NCBI GenBank assembly: GCA_027475525.1
Contig: JAMWFC010000115.1
Location: 1,488,001-1,552,000 of the forward strand
Source: Macrolepiota albuminosa
Taxonomy: Eukaryota; Basidiomycota; Agaricomycetes; Agaricales; Agaricaceae
Direction of reading: 5' to 3'
Length of the DNA stretch: 64,000 nt
The position numbers were made by a program, and so were the translations under genes. The notes under the pieces were generated by a model. The model did no database searches. It saw only the letters and a list, made by a program, of their open reading frames with translations, and had not been told where the DNA came from. How positions within the stretch are numbered: the first letter of the stretch is position 1; each line of letters begins with the position of its first letter. This document shows positions 1-11,060 of this stretch, piece after piece.

Positions 1-349
1 TGTTTTCAACAAAAAAAGCAAAAAAAAATGTTATGCTTTTGTTTTTATATTTTTATCTTGGAAAAGGTTTCCATTGTCTTAAATCTTTTTCCCTCAGAAA
101 TATGTGCCTGAAAGATAGCATGGCACATTTTTTTTCTCTTTTTTCTGAGAATAAATTATTGGCTGTCAGCAGTGAGTATCTGAGCCTATTAGCAGAGGAG
201 ATTATGCCACTGCTTCAAGAAATTTGTTTCTAAAGCATGGATAACATGACTTGCAAATGTTTGATTGATAAAACAAAGAAAACAAAGTACTGCACTTGCA
301 TCCTTGAAAACTTCTGTAGCTACTAAGTATGACCTTATAGCATATTGCA

Positions 350-570
350 CTATGTGGCTACAGCCACATAGCCTGTAGTTAGTAGTAGTCAAAATTATAT
401 TATAGTTATTATAATTTAATTTAATTACAATATTTGCTTATAAATACTTATTTACCTGCTGCTTGATAAGCAGCTTATTTTTTTGTTTATACTACATAGT
501 CAATAGACTGGACTGGTCTGATTCTGTGCAGTGTGAACATTAAACTCTCACAACCCATAACATCATTACA
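350..570 (-). repeat. LTR-like repeat with two hairpins, copy 1
   Basis: This is about 221 bp matching, in reverse complement, the segment at 61622-61840. It contains a perfect hairpin (CTATGTGGC, 4-nt loop, GCCACATAG at 350-371) and a second one built on GCTGCTT/AAGCAGC. Read on the minus strand it begins TGTAATGATG, and the other copy begins TGTAACGAAG, so TG-initiated LTR ends are plausible. It may be a solo LTR or a small non-autonomous element. No target duplication was found. Confidence 0.6.
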
Positions 571-735
571 GACCCAGTAGATACTATTTCTATGTCCTGA
601 ATATTTTTTGACCAAGGATGACTGACTTTTCAAGCAGTGGAACAAACAATGCATCATGGTAAATATATTACAATAACATACCTATTTCTGGATTAATGTT
701 GACATATTTGTTAGATTCTATGTATGTAATACAAC

Positions 736-836
736 AACTGAAGTTCGAAACCGGGGACAATTTAGTATAAACTTGTAAGTAGGGTTTTTAGTAACGCACC
801 TGAAGTTCGAAATCGGGGACGATTCGAACTTCAGGT
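736..836. repeat. Inverted repeat with 14-bp perfect arms and an extra half-site
   Basis: Arms 798-811 (acctgaagttcgaa) and 823-836 (ttcgaacttcaggt) are perfect reverse complements around an 11-nt loop. A further direct half-site (actgaagttcgaaa) begins at about 736. The DNA could form a strong hairpin. It resembles the centre of a MITE or a palindromic binding site; function unknown. Confidence 0.7.
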
Positions 837-2219
837 ATCATTACGTATTTTATACCTGAATATGAGACATTTCGAATTTTATAGAAGTTAACATGATGTA
901 ACGAGGGAAAAATGAAATGAATAGTAAATAAAAACATACGTCAAAAATGCATCATACATAACTAGAATTTGAGGCAATACTCCGTAGTCAGACGTCATTT
1001 TCTCCGACAACATATTCAGAGAGGTAAAGAGACTATTTGGCAAGGGCGAATAATCACTGAAAAGAATGAGATAGTCAAACTTGGATTCAATATAATTAAG
1101 TTCATAACTTTATACCTACCAGTTTTATGCATGAATATGCTCTACAGGCCCCTAGTTATGCTAAGATGCAAAGTATATGAGTTCCAGACCATCAAATAAA
1201 GCAGCCAATCCCTCATTGCTATTTCTGTCTGCTAAGTCTGGTTTGTGCATGGCGCATTCACCTCACATTGACATGGTTCTCTGATTCAATTTCTTCTTCT
1301 ATTTTCTCCAAAGTGCTTGGCTAAAGACCTCTGCTTGGCAATAACTTAACCAGTGCATTTTCCTATGATGCCAAAGTTCCATTTACTCGTCCAAAACCTT
1401 AATTGGTCCCTAGCTAGTTAGTTTACCAATTATTTTGTTCCAGGCCTTTTGTCTTCAATCGCTGATTTTCCAAACCTGATCTGCAGATCTTGTACTTTTT
1501 GGCTAAAAGAGGCATTGACCGCACCTATATTTATGAGACTAGGATTGTTACATATAGTTTAAAAAAAGTCGATGTGAGTTTTGTCATGGCTCATAGATTG
1601 ACATTAAGTGGATCCATAGAAAGCAAGTGTAATGAACTACTATCCTAGTTATGTCCCGCCCACAAAGTTATAACATTTCTACAACAGTAGAGTCCGCCTA
1701 ACGTCACACCAGTAAACCAGACCAATAGACAGATTCTGTGCAGTATGGCAAAAGGTAGAGTGTACTGATCATTATTGTGACAGAAAAAGGAAGAGAACCA
1801 CGCTAACCGCTAACGTGTAATTATGTTGTTGATTCTTTTCTTTCCTGTTCCCGTACCCGCTGGTGTGCTCTCCACAAGTTTGTATTATTGTAGCTCTAAC
1901 GTCTTGCTCGCTTGTATTAAGAACCTCGGGTCACCATCCTTATCTATTCTCCGGCATATCAAAAGTTTCAGCTGATAGCGGGAATTGACATCCGGAATGA
2001 CCGGTGGTGACACCTTTGTCCCTTTGTCTACTTTTCTGGTGATTTCCTTGCAGAATTCCATTGCGTTCATGAACATACATGTTACGCAAGAGCTTCTAAT
2101 GTCAAATCTGATAAGAATTGCCAAGAATGAGCAAGTGGCAGTGCATTTTAGGACCATGGCAATGGTTACCTAATGGAGACAACCCCCCCTTAGGCTCGCC
2201 ATGAGCACGACCAGACAAC

Positions 2220-4697
2220 ATGAGTAGCAGCAGTTTGAGTGGGATCAGTCCCGCGAGTTCTGCGACCATGAGCTCGTCTGATGCTCAGCGGGCAGACCAG
2301 ATCGCGTTCCACTTTTACACCAAGCTCTTCTATGTAGTCAACCAAGCACGCACCACCGACCCCTCACCGGGCAAGCTCAATAGATGGGTCTGTTCATTCA
2401 TTCGTTCTTCTTTCCAATCTGACACGTTTGCAGTTCAATCTCGACACACCAGACTCTGATTTATTTACTAAAGAGGATCGCGAGCGGTACAAGTCGGTAT
2501 TGACTGGTGCACCGCCGCCTCTTGAGGTCCAGGTGCTCCTCACGGTGCCCGAACTCACAAACAACCAAGTGCTCGTGCACGTACCGCCCGAATCGTCCCG
2601 GGTGCGCATCCACCCAACACCACGCTTTGTGCTGCTCGAGACATTTGTTCTTGACTTTATCCCTGGTGAAGCAGACGTACAGCTTCCAACGACCTACAAG
2701 CATGGCATTTCCCTGTTTCGCAGCCTATTTACCCTATTGAGAGTCCTGCCGGCATGGAAGCTACACAAACGCCTGCGAAGGCGAACAGCGAGCCTTGGTA
2801 TCACCCTCAAAGTACGTTCTACGAATGACCCCGATATCATTTCTCTCACTAGTGAGTCATTTCCAATGTTTGGACACACAATTACTGATTTAATGTAGAC
2901 GCGGAATCAAAGACGTACACATTTTGTCCACTGCGCCATCCTATGGGTTCTTTTACGCTCTCGACGACATATCTTGCTCATCCGACGTTCCAGCTCGACG
3001 AACTCGAGTCACTTCTCTCGTCGCGATTTCTCTCGCAAGACCAACGTCCTTTCACGCCGACCCTTGCCAAGGCTCCCACAGCTTCTTCATCCCCCTCACC
3101 TCCACGGCAGCCCTCGTCTCTTCCAAGGTCATCGCTGGGCAAGCAGTCCATCACCGCCGCCACGCTGAGCACGGGCACACCACCTCGTGCCCAAATTCTC
3201 AAGCAACCCGAGTCGTCCACCTCCTCTCTCTCGCCCTCCAACTCATTCTACAATGCAGCCGTGGGGCAGGACGTCCAGCCGCGTCCACGATACCCCTTTC
3301 CTTTCAAATCCAACACCGTTTCTTCCACTGCGTTCCCCTCCTCGAGCCTTGGCTCAGGCTCTGGCTCGGGACACCCTTCCAGCCTCTCAGTCCGCATCGC
3401 ACAACACGAGCGTGAACGCGAGCGCGTCGCAAGCCTACCGCCCACCCCGGACATCACCGCCTCCCAATCAGCCTCCCACTCCCAGGCGCCGTCACCATCA
3501 CAGCGTACGGGGCCTATACCCCTCCACGTGCGGCAGGCCTCCCTGCCTCGTCCCAGTCCGTCATCCCTCCGCGACAGCCCCGAGGACCCTACGTTCAGTG
3601 CCAGCACTAGCGCGAGTACGTCCGCCTCCGGCACGCGCAAACGCTACTCCAGCTCGTTCGGTCACCGCTTCGCCCCCACACCACCCCCGCCGTCCTCACC
3701 TTCAACGTCTTCCCCGTCCCATGCACGTCCCGCTCCGATCCACGCGCACTCTCCGTACCCTACGCACTCCTCGTTGTCGCCGTCGCCTTCGTCGTTCGGC
3801 TTTCCGCGCCCTGTGCCCCTGCCCCCATCAACCCAGGCCCAGGCACCGTCGTCGCCGGTATATCCTATCCCACAAGGCCGATCAGAGAAGCAGGTCATGA
3901 CGGAAGACCAGGACATTTTGCTCTTCATGCAGGATATCGGCATGCGTAAGCCGCTTACGGGGCGGTCGAGGACGCCTGGGAGCGGGAGTGGGAGTGCGCC
4001 TTCGGGCGCTGGATCCGTGGCGGAGCAGCAGCAGTCGCGACGCACGCGCATATTTGACAATAGTGTTCCTTTGACTTCGAGTCCTCCGTCGGATGAAGCT
4101 TCGGCTTTGCAGCGCACTTCCCCGCGTTTACCCGCTCTCACGGCGCCCCCGCAATCTCCACCGGGTGGACTGATGCTTACAACCGAAGCAGAGGTCGACG
4201 CACGACTTTCGAGGATGAACCAGGAGTTTTTGAGGAGTCTTCAGGGGCTCGGAAGCCCTTCTGGGTCTGGGTCTGGGTCGGATCGGTGGCGGGAGAGAAG
4301 TGAGAGCCAGAGCCAGAGTCAGAGCCAGGATCAGAGAGAGGGCTGGTCGGCGAGTGGTCGTGCTCGTGCTCGTCGAGACCGGGAACGGGAACGGGAACGG
4401 GAGTGGACAAGGGAATGGGAAAGAGAGGACGGGACTGCCCCGCGGTTAGACCTAAACACCGGAAGGGAACGAGAGTGTGAACGAGGACGAGGCCGAGGTG
4501 CGACGATTGATTGTAGTGATGCAGATAATGCATGGGCTTTGAGACCGCATGCATTACTTACGCGCCATAGTCATGACCAGGAAGAGGCTGAGGTCGTTGG
4601 CAGGATGGATATGTATAGTGGGGGTGTTGATTTAGATGAGCTTGATCCGCCGCTGGATGCGCGGGGCGGAGGGAGTGGAGGGAGGCTTATATTTTGA
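2220..4697 (+). CDS. ATG13: Autophagy protein Atg13 (Atg1-complex scaffold)
   Basis: Atg13 is the regulatory scaffold of the Atg1 kinase complex that starts autophagosome formation. I join exons 2220-2387, 2434-2851 and 2899-4697. Phases agree and the GT-AG introns are 46 and 47 nt, giving 794 residues. The first ATG opens a frame running straight into family sequence. Residues about 20-230 match the Atg13 HORMA region, including DQIAFHFYTKLFYVVNQAR, the RIHPTPRFVLLETFVLDF strand and LPTTYKHGISLFRSLFTLLR followed by LPAWKLHKRL. The remaining roughly 560 residues are Ser/Pro/Arg-rich and probably disordered, as is usual for the Atg1/Atg17-binding half. One hydrophobic island, DQDILLFMQDIGMR, lies near residue 527. 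The C-terminal part has Arg/Glu-repeat low complexity. The gene looks intact, and its GC-rich third exon produces many antisense shadow frames. Confidence 0.93.
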
Positions 4698-5218
4698 GAT
4701 GATGGGCGCAGGGGAGGGGTATTTTAATTTGATTTTATAGTGGTCGTCGGATAGATATTTGGTGTGTGGAGACTTTTTCGAGTAGTCTGTGTAGGGGATA
4801 GATAGATATTCGAGCTCTCTACGATTACCTGTAGTTGATTGCCTTTATTATGTGCTTTATTTCGGTGGAGTATACAATATGAAGTATGGAATATAAAATA
4901 TATCTCTCATACTGAGAAAATAATGTTCAGCTCCCACGTAGTTGGGTATTTTCTTGAGAAAGCGAAACGAAATAACCAATAAGGAAAGGCAGAGAATCAA
5001 CGAATTGTTCTCTAAGATATGGACAATCACATCATCGAGGATATGTCCATATTGATTTGGTTTGCCAAACCAGCCCACTATGTAAACCTTGGCTGCTATG
5101 GGCAAGACGTTGCACTGCTGGGCGTCTTTGTCAATATTCTTGGCACTGTAGTATACAGAGCCTGGACAATGTCAACAACATCTTTACCAGGATGTGTGTA
5201 GTTCTTAAGCGGAAAGGG
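4698..5218. other. Intergenic stretch between ATG13 and LTR element
   Basis: This holds the ATG13 3' flank and AT-rich sequence. A minus-strand frame around 5105-4857 gives a protein-like run (including KVYIVGWFGKPNQYGHILDD). Another minus-strand frame (9594-9319) lies on the far side of the inserted retrotransposon. They might be pieces of one gene split by the insertion, but I could not build a continuous frame across the target site. Confidence 0.3.
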
Positions 5219-5223
5219 CTAAC

Positions 5224-5406
5224 TGTAAGCGTGTTGCTCACAACCTACGATCGATCCGGGTACGATTAGGGGCGAGGATCAGAGAGGGCTGAAATACATA
5301 TATAGGGGACGATAGACACATATTAGTTAATTCTTTTCCTCGAAAAATTCATACCTTGTTTCAGTTATTTCGCGTCTCAGTGAAGTCAGATAACTAATCT
5401 GCTTGC
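5224..5406 (+). repeat. 5' LTR
   Basis: 183 bp, TG...CA termini (tgtaagcgtg to ctgcttgca). It contains a TATA-like tacatatata about 110 bp before its end. It aligns with 9133-9340, apart from a 25-26 bp gap and scattered substitutions. Confidence 0.9.
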
Positions 5407-5961
5407 ACTTTTTTTTAACTCTAACGAAGATACTTCTTCTCTTACTGGTCTATCATTCCCCGAGGTCTTTGAAGGCGGAAGAAGGATTCGGTGTCAGGGA
5501 AAGTGACGTGAAGAGTGCTACGGTTTTTTGGGGTGGGAGAAGATTACGATCACCCGGCTTCCTGTGGGGGAAATTTTGTGGTCTACACGGTATAAAAGGC
5601 GAAGTGCAGGTTGTTGTGCGACCACTGGCGAGCCTATAGAGTCAAGGCTCGGGTGGATAGCACGCTGGCTCGGACGCGTGCTCAAACTCAGCGTGTTTGT
5701 CGCTCCGTTTCTCCATCACGTACCCGTTCCCGTTCTTGTTCTCGTCCCCGTTCTGGTTCACGTCCTCGTCCCTTGGAGGGTTCGCATATTAGCCTCCCGT
5801 CTCGTATCTCCGACTCGTCGTCATCCCAATTAAATTGTACCGACACGACCTCACCATTATCTTCTGTCCCTGCCTCACCGACACGGTCGCATACACCCTG
5901 TTCCTCGGCCTCGACCAATTCCGACGACGAGTATCAGAACACTCGCACCCCTGTTGTAGTC

Positions 5962-7400
5962 ATGGCCAAAACAGGTTTAGCTTCATACACGGCGGAGGTC
6001 ACCCAAATTTCCGTGAGCCATGCCCCGATTATCGGGCGAGGATCTATTGGACCACGTCAATTGGACGCGTTCGAATACAGCGCTAAACGTTTTTTCAGCC
6101 ATAAGAGTATTAAGGAAGAGGAGAGGGTGGAAAAGGTCATGTATAATATCGATTCGTCAGATGTTCGGGCGTGGGTACGGGAGAATGAGGAGGAGTTGAA
6201 GGCGCTTACCTTCTCGATGTTTATGGCACGCTTGAGAAGTTTGGTCCTGGCAACGGACTGGGCATGGGAGGTAGCCCCAGAGTTGACGCTCAAACAGAGA
6301 GAGGACGAGAATTTCAGGGAGTGGGCGAACAATTTGAGAGAAGCGAACGACACATTAAGCACGTACCCACGTTTCTACATTGTTCCTGCAAAATTGCGCG
6401 ACCACCTTCTTTTACATTGCCAGGACGACTTAAGGCGCGAGTATACGCTTTGGAACAAGGACGACTGCCTCGATGATATCAAGGACTTTCATGTGTGGCT
6501 TCGGGCCGTCTCTGACCTCGACACGGTTTTGAAAGCACGCAAAGATCAATTAAGCAAGCATCTCGCGAACTCTATTGCCCAGTCAACGAAGAATCATTTT
6601 AAAAATGTTACAAACACTCCCAAGACGTCCGATACAAATTATCCTGCTCCTGGTCGTTCAGACGGAAATGCGAAGGGAAGTACAAACACGCCTGGTCAGA
6701 CGAGTGCTCGTGTTTATGTATATGCGCTTACATCCGATGAGCGCGCTATCTTGGATCAACATAGTGGATGTTATCGTTGTCGTCGGCTTTATGTGGGTCA
6801 TAGAGCACGCGAATGTCCGGAGGGGGAGAAGCCTCTGACCCTGGCAGAATACGAGACGCGTAAGCTTACCCCTGCATTTGCGGCGGACGCCGAAGCAAAA
6901 TATTTGAGGAGCAAAGGGAAGGAGGGAGGGGTTGGTGGAAAAGGAGGGGGAACTGTGACGGTGGTGGCCATTTTTGATAAATCCTCAGATGAAGACAATA
7001 GTAGTGACGCTGGATCCGAGTACGTCCTCCCTTCCCACATGTCTTACTCGTGTTTCATTTCGGCTCCATCAATTTCTCCTACCCTCGTATCCGATGCGCT
7101 CATTGACACCGGTGCACCTCCAGCGATGATTTCTTCGACGCTCGTGGATAGACTGGGTTTACCAACACGCAGATTACAGCGTCCTCTTAAAGTTTCAGGA
7201 GTTTTCTCAAAGAATGAAAAACAAGACACTAAATTGTTATCGACGTACGTTAAACTTGTAATTATATCTCTGTGTGCACAATGGCATTCTTGCTCGCAAA
7301 TCTTTATCGTCTGACCTAACTTGCACTCGGAATTGATCCTTGGCCTCCACTTCTTGCAACGGAACCATATTGTCATCGACCCTGTTTCTTGTTCAGCTGT
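5962..7400 (+). pseudogene. Ty3-type Gag with zinc knuckle and N-terminal part of retropepsin, frameshifted
   Basis: The open frame starts upstream (5611), but the first likely Gag methionine is at 5962 (MAKTGLASYTAEV). The frame stays open to 7314. It holds a capsid-like helical region, then a CCHC-type knuckle (CYRCRRLYVGHRARECP, spacing C-x2-C-x6-H-x4-C, longer than the usual x4). A retropepsin active-site segment follows (DALIDTGAPPAMISSTLVDRLGL, split here: DALIDTGAPP then AMISSTLVDRLGL). After about 7250 the frame is lost. The rest of the protease, LILGLHFLQRNHIVIDP, continues in another frame at about 7325-7390, so a frameshift sits between. Codon use is GC-moderate, unlike the decayed downstream half. 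Confidence 0.85.
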
Positions 7401-7995
7401 AATTATCAACATCTTTTCACTCTTAGACAGATGGATACTTGGAATGCACTAATAAAACCATTATTCAGTGCATTCAGTTTCATGTAACCCAACTTCAGAC
7501 TGGTTGGGCAAAAGCCCTGCCACATATTCAATTTGGAATCATGAACACTGTAAATGCTTCTACCGGATTTTCTCCTTTTCAGTTGAAATCTGCTTTCTTC
7601 CCATGTATCATATTACCTTTTCTTCCCCCACCACCTCTGGACATGCCAAGCAAGGATCTGGCATTACAAGTTTTGAGAGAAATCAAGTCAGATTGCATGG
7701 AAGCTATGGATAATTTAATGATGGCAAAAATTTCACAGGCTCACCAGGCAAATAAGGCTCGCAGCCCTGAGATACCCTACAAGATTGGAGACAAGGTCAT
7801 GTTGTCTACAACAAATTGACGTCGTGAATACATGCAGAAAAAGGATGGTAGAGTTGCAAAATTTATGCCCTGACAGGATGGCCCATACACTGTGGTAGTG
7901 GCTTTTCCAGACTCCTCCAAATATATCTTGGAAGCTCCTGAGAAACCTTATCTGGAAATTTCCCACATCTCGGCCTCAAATCCGCAATAACGGAC
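7401..7995 (+). pseudogene. Integrase C-terminal fragment of a Ty3-type element
   Basis: The frame at 7439-7819 contains NKTIIQCIQFHVTQLQTGWA, ALPHIQFGIMNTVNASTGFS and PFQLKS, the conserved end of the retroviral-type integrase core in fungal chromoviruses. It is followed by a GDKVMLST motif. A stop interrupts after 7819, but the same reading resumes (REYMQKKDGRVAKFMP, stop, DGPYTVV..SKYILEAPEK). The sequence is AT-rich with multiple stops, much more decayed than the Gag half. Confidence 0.8.
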
Positions 7996-8640
7996 AATTC
8001 ATGCAAAACATATGTCTTAAAAAGGAAATTCTCTTTTTTTCCCTGTTTGCACAATATTGGCACCAATATCATGCAACTGAGCTATAGCTAGCATATCTCT
8101 AATTACTAAATAGTTTAACACCTGGAATGCAAATCTTCAGAACAGGTGCCTTGGCAAGAATGGGCTTTAGTTTTGTGCAATGCAAAACATTCTATCGTGA
8201 CAGTGCAAGAGGTGTCAGCAATTTGTGAAGAACATCATTACTGACAAGAGCATGAAGCCCAAGGTTAAAGATGATGTTGTCAACAGGAGCATGCATATGG
8301 AGATGGAGCTTCTTTCCATTGATGCTACATGTGAACTCGGGCCTGTCTGTATTCTCATCACTTTCTTTATCAGAATTGATAGATCCAGCATTCTGAAAAA
8401 AACATGTAAGCTGGTAAATATTAATGAGAAGATGATTATTATGTCTCACCACCCTGAGAGGAAGATAGACACAAAGTGACAAGCAGGAAATTACTGAGGT
8501 GAGGATTATTGGGGCAACAATGCAATTTTTTGTGCTATTACACATGTAACAAGTCAATATGTAAATTTACATTGAGAACCTGTCATACACCTCAATTAAG
8601 AGACTCAGATTGCCTTGAATGCTCAGAATTTTGTAGTCAA
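7996..8640. other. Unassigned insert between integrase and chromodomain remnants
   Basis: No protein family was recognised. A minus-strand frame of 121 codons (8557-8192) includes HAPVDNIIFNLGLHALVSND, but nothing ties it to a gene. Around 7960-7990 and at three sites between 8660 and 8780 the phrase cctcaaatcc recurs, suggesting small internal duplications during decay. Confidence 0.3.
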
Positions 8641-8769
8641 AATGTCAAAAATTTCATCCAGCTGAGCCTCAAATCCACAATATTATGGACAAAGTTTGCA
8701 TGATCAGAGGCCTCAAATCCACAAAATTGAGACTTACATTTGGTCAAAATTTCTCCTCAAATCCACTAT

Positions 8770-9115
8770 TTCATGGACAAGGTTTTTCAGGAGCTTTCCG
8801 AGGCCTATCTTGGACCTCCCAAAATCTATGAATATTCTAAATCAATTTCATTCAAGCCTCCTGTCACCTTTTGTTGTGAATGACAATGATCTTTTCCTTT
8901 TAAGGTGGCTCAAAATGCCTGGCCCTATTCTCACAGATAATGGTCAAGAAGAACATTTCATTGACTGTATCTTAAATAAATGGAAATGAGGGTGGGAAAT
9001 GCAATACTTGGTTCAATGGAGAGAGTACAGACCAGACCATGACAAATAGAAAAGTGGTAAGGAACTGGATGACTTTGGATGAATGGGAAAATTCACTCAG
9101 AGATAGAGTGCATTT
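8770..9115 (+). pseudogene. Chromodomain remnant at the 3' end of the element
   Basis: In one frame the sequence reads PGPILTDNGQEEHFIDCILNK, a stop, GWEMQYLVQWREYRPDHDK, a stop, then KELDDFG. This is the chromodomain pattern (two short strands, LVQW, then the helix) found at the end of chromovirus integrases, where it guides integration to particular chromatin. Several codons are now stops. It ends about 20 bp before the 3' LTR. Confidence 0.7.
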
Positions 9116-9132
9116 TTCAGAAGGTGGGTGAG

Positions 9133-9340
9133 TGTAAGTGTGTTGCTTCCAACCTATAATCGATCCAGGTACAATCAGGGGCGAGGATCAGAGAGGACAG
9201 AACCTTATCAGCAAGAGAGGGCTGAAATACATATATAAGGGACAATAGACACATATTAGTTAGTTCTTTTCCTCAAAAAATTCATATCTTGTTTCAGTTA
9301 TTTCGCGTCTCAGTGAAGTCAGATAACTAATCTGCTTACA
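9133..9340 (+). repeat. 3' LTR
   Basis: 208 bp, tgtaagtgtg to ctgcttaca. It matches 5224-5406 but has an extra block (gacagaaccttatcagcaag and following) and several positions where CpG in the 5' LTR is TpG or CpA here. Confidence 0.9.
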
Positions 9341-9479
9341 CTAACTTTGTATTCTTTTGTGAGAACATCATGCAAATTTTGAGCTGTGAGACCGGATAAA
9401 TTAAGTGCGGGCAGTCTAACATTGAGGGTTAGAAAGATATGACCTAAAGAGAAAAATTCAACAAAAAGGAGAATAATCA

Positions 9480-10260
9480 CTGGCCGGAATTTAATACCGT
9501 GCACCTTGATCGGGCCTTCGGCTGTGTAGGTCGGTATACAACATGGAAATACCTCCTGACTTCCCATATCTTCGCGCGGCCTCATGCTACTCATCTGTAG
9601 TCCAGTTATATGCCCGTGCTGGCCAGTTACCCACGGCCCTGCGGCTTTTTACGAGAGGGAAGTCGGACTCGAATCTTTGTCGATTTGGATGCTTGAACGA
9701 TGTTGAGGATGAGCACCACATCTTCGTTCAATGCCCTCGCTTCGCTGAGATACGTTGGGAGGCCTCACGGGAATTGGAGCGCGTCACATCGAACAAATGT
9801 AGGGAGATGGTAGATAAAAAGCTGCTGAACCACGTGGACATGACAAGGATTGTGCATGCAGCTCAGTCTCTCTATGTTGACGATATCTTGATCTGGCCTC
9901 TGCACTACTCAGCTTACTATCTAGGAAGGGTGCCCAAGGTGTTGAAGTTATTTACGGCTGATACGCACTCTTTGGATATCAGAAGACACGCCAGCCACCT
10001 CGCTTCTGTATGGCATCTCTCTGCCATTCGTTTGGCAGGCCGCATATGAGGCCAGGTACAACGCATGGCCGCAAAAGACATGATCACCTCTACTTAGTTC
10101 TCCCCATTATTAGTTTCTTGCTCAACGCTGTGTATTTCTTTGTAGCGGTGGAAAGCTTTCCCCACAGGGGTTTTGATGCTACCCCGTTACCCTTTACTTA
10201 TTTCGTAGCAAGTCATTTTCTTCACTGCTTATTAGGTCTGCCGAGGCGTATTGGATAATA
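9480..10260 (+). pseudogene. 3' end of a LINE (non-LTR retrotransposon) reverse transcriptase ORF
   Basis: The 168-codon frame (9543-10049) carries the zinc-binding tail of fungal LINE polymerases: CRFGCLNDVEDEHHIFVQCP, a C-x3-C-x7-8-H-x4-C pattern. It ends HLASVWHLSAIRLAGRI, a common terminus of these proteins in agarics. No reverse transcriptase core lies upstream, because the LTR element boundary is only about 140 bp away. This is a 5'-truncated copy, as expected for LINE insertions. I see no clear poly(A) tail. Confidence 0.75.
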
Positions 10261-10402
10261 CGTACTTAGCTATAAATTAGCGGAGGTAGATAGCACAATT
10301 GTAACGTTGTAACAAACTATCCCCGCTGGTGCACGTGGGCTGCAAAATGTCATCATGTGCATGGTCGCGTGATTATCTGGTCCGTGCGTTTGTCCCAAAA
10401 TT

Positions 10403-10411
10403 CTATATATA
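10403..10411 (+). promoter_or_regulatory. TATA box of the U2 snRNA gene
   Basis: ctatatata centred about 26 bp upstream of the inferred U2 5' end. Fungal snRNA genes commonly use a TATA-containing promoter at this distance. Confidence 0.6.
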
Positions 10412-10432
10412 CCCATCCTCCAGCGCCTTGGT

Positions 10433-10620
10433 TCTTTACCACTCTGGCCTTTTGGCTTAGATCAAGTGTAGTATCTGTTCTTAATAGTTTAACCACTATT
10501 ATGGAGGCACCGCCTCCATTATTGGTTATCTAATTTTTGCCGCCCTCGTCCTCTGTGCTCTGCTTGCAACACGGAGGCACGATGACCTTGCTTCTGCACT
10601 TCTGGCTTGTGTTGTCGGGG
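10433..10620 (+). ncRNA. U2: U2 spliceosomal snRNA
   Basis: The core ggccttttggcttagatcaa followed directly by gtgtagtatctgttctt (10446-10482) is the near-invariant U2 5' region. It contains the branch-point-binding GTGTAGTA. Downstream are stem IIa (AATAG...CTATT, 10483-10500), a perfect stem IIb (ATGGAGGC, ACC loop, GCCTCCAT, 10501-10519), and an Sm-binding site (taatttttg, 10531-10539). A further stem pairs TCGTCCTCTGT with ACGGAGGCACGA (about 10547-10582). The 5' end was placed by comparison with other fungal U2 genes. The 3' end is approximate, set to give a typical length near 190 nt. U2 pairs with the intron branch site in the spliceosome. Confidence 0.92.
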
Positions 10621-11060
10621 GATTCCTTATTTCTTTTTGCTGGTATTTTGGATGCGTGCCTATGGCTTTGTGTCTGATTCCAGCAAATGGATTTATCCTT
10701 CTGAACGGTTACTTTATTTGTTATATATATTCCTTGACGTGGATAGTATATTAATCCAGCATACTCTCAGAGTTTTTGGACATTCCATTATTAAGCAGGT
10801 AAAGAATTCGCACGTTATCTCTTATTACTATATTACGGTGAAGCATCCACCTACGCTAGAAGTGCTAGCGGATACGCCTCGATGGACCATTAAGAAATAT
10901 GTGAGAAAGTGCTATGGCTCTTTACGAGTGCCGATATGAATGATCAAATCGACAATATAGAAGGGTCAACGATCGAGTCTCAAAACGAGAGTTGCAAGTG
11001 AACAAAGAGCCACGAGTCCCACGAAGGCGTGATTATTTGGATGCTAACACAATTTGTCAA
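10621..11060. other. Intergenic stretch downstream of U2
   Basis: A 110-codon plus-strand frame (10607-10939) overlaps the end of the U2 gene and has no recognisable domain, so I do not call it. Nothing else is supported here. Confidence 0.5.

Larger units (their letters stand above)
1..2219. other. AT-rich intergenic stretch before ATG13
   Basis: I see no gene I can support here. The stretch holds a hairpin-bearing repeat (350-570) and inverted repeats (736-836). A partial relative of the 350-570 repeat lies near 1715-1750 (shared words such as ccagaccaatagac and gattctgtgcagt). A minus-strand frame at 2157-1885 (90 codons) has reasonable amino-acid composition but no recognisable motif and no supporting exon. 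The ATG13 promoter must lie in the last few hundred bases, but no clear TATA box was identified. Confidence 0.5.
5219..9345 (+). mobile_element. Ty3-type (chromovirus) LTR retrotransposon with 5-bp target duplication, internally deleted
   Basis: LTRs lie at 5224-5406 and 9133-9340, with CTAAC immediately outside both ends (5219-5223 and 9341-9345), so this is one insertion. The inside reads Gag, retropepsin, then jumps to the C-terminal part of integrase and a chromodomain. Reverse transcriptase, RNase H and the integrase core are missing. Retropepsin-integrase-chromodomain debris in this order marks the Ty3/gypsy chromovirus lineage. The 3' LTR carries a 25-26 bp stretch absent from the 5' LTR and has lost many CpGs. 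The element cannot be autonomous. Confidence 0.9.

Noticed and set aside
2974..4554. Many long overlapping frames on both strands (for example 3187-3900 plus, 4141-3662 minus)
   Set aside because: Shadows of the GC-rich, low-complexity Atg13 third exon; no motifs.
2943..4697. A separate 584-residue gene starting at the ATG at 2943
   Set aside because: The frame continues upstream through two well-formed introns into clear Atg13 HORMA sequence, so this ATG is internal.
10607..10939. 110-codon frame after U2
   Set aside because: Overlaps the U2 gene end, no motif, no exon partners.
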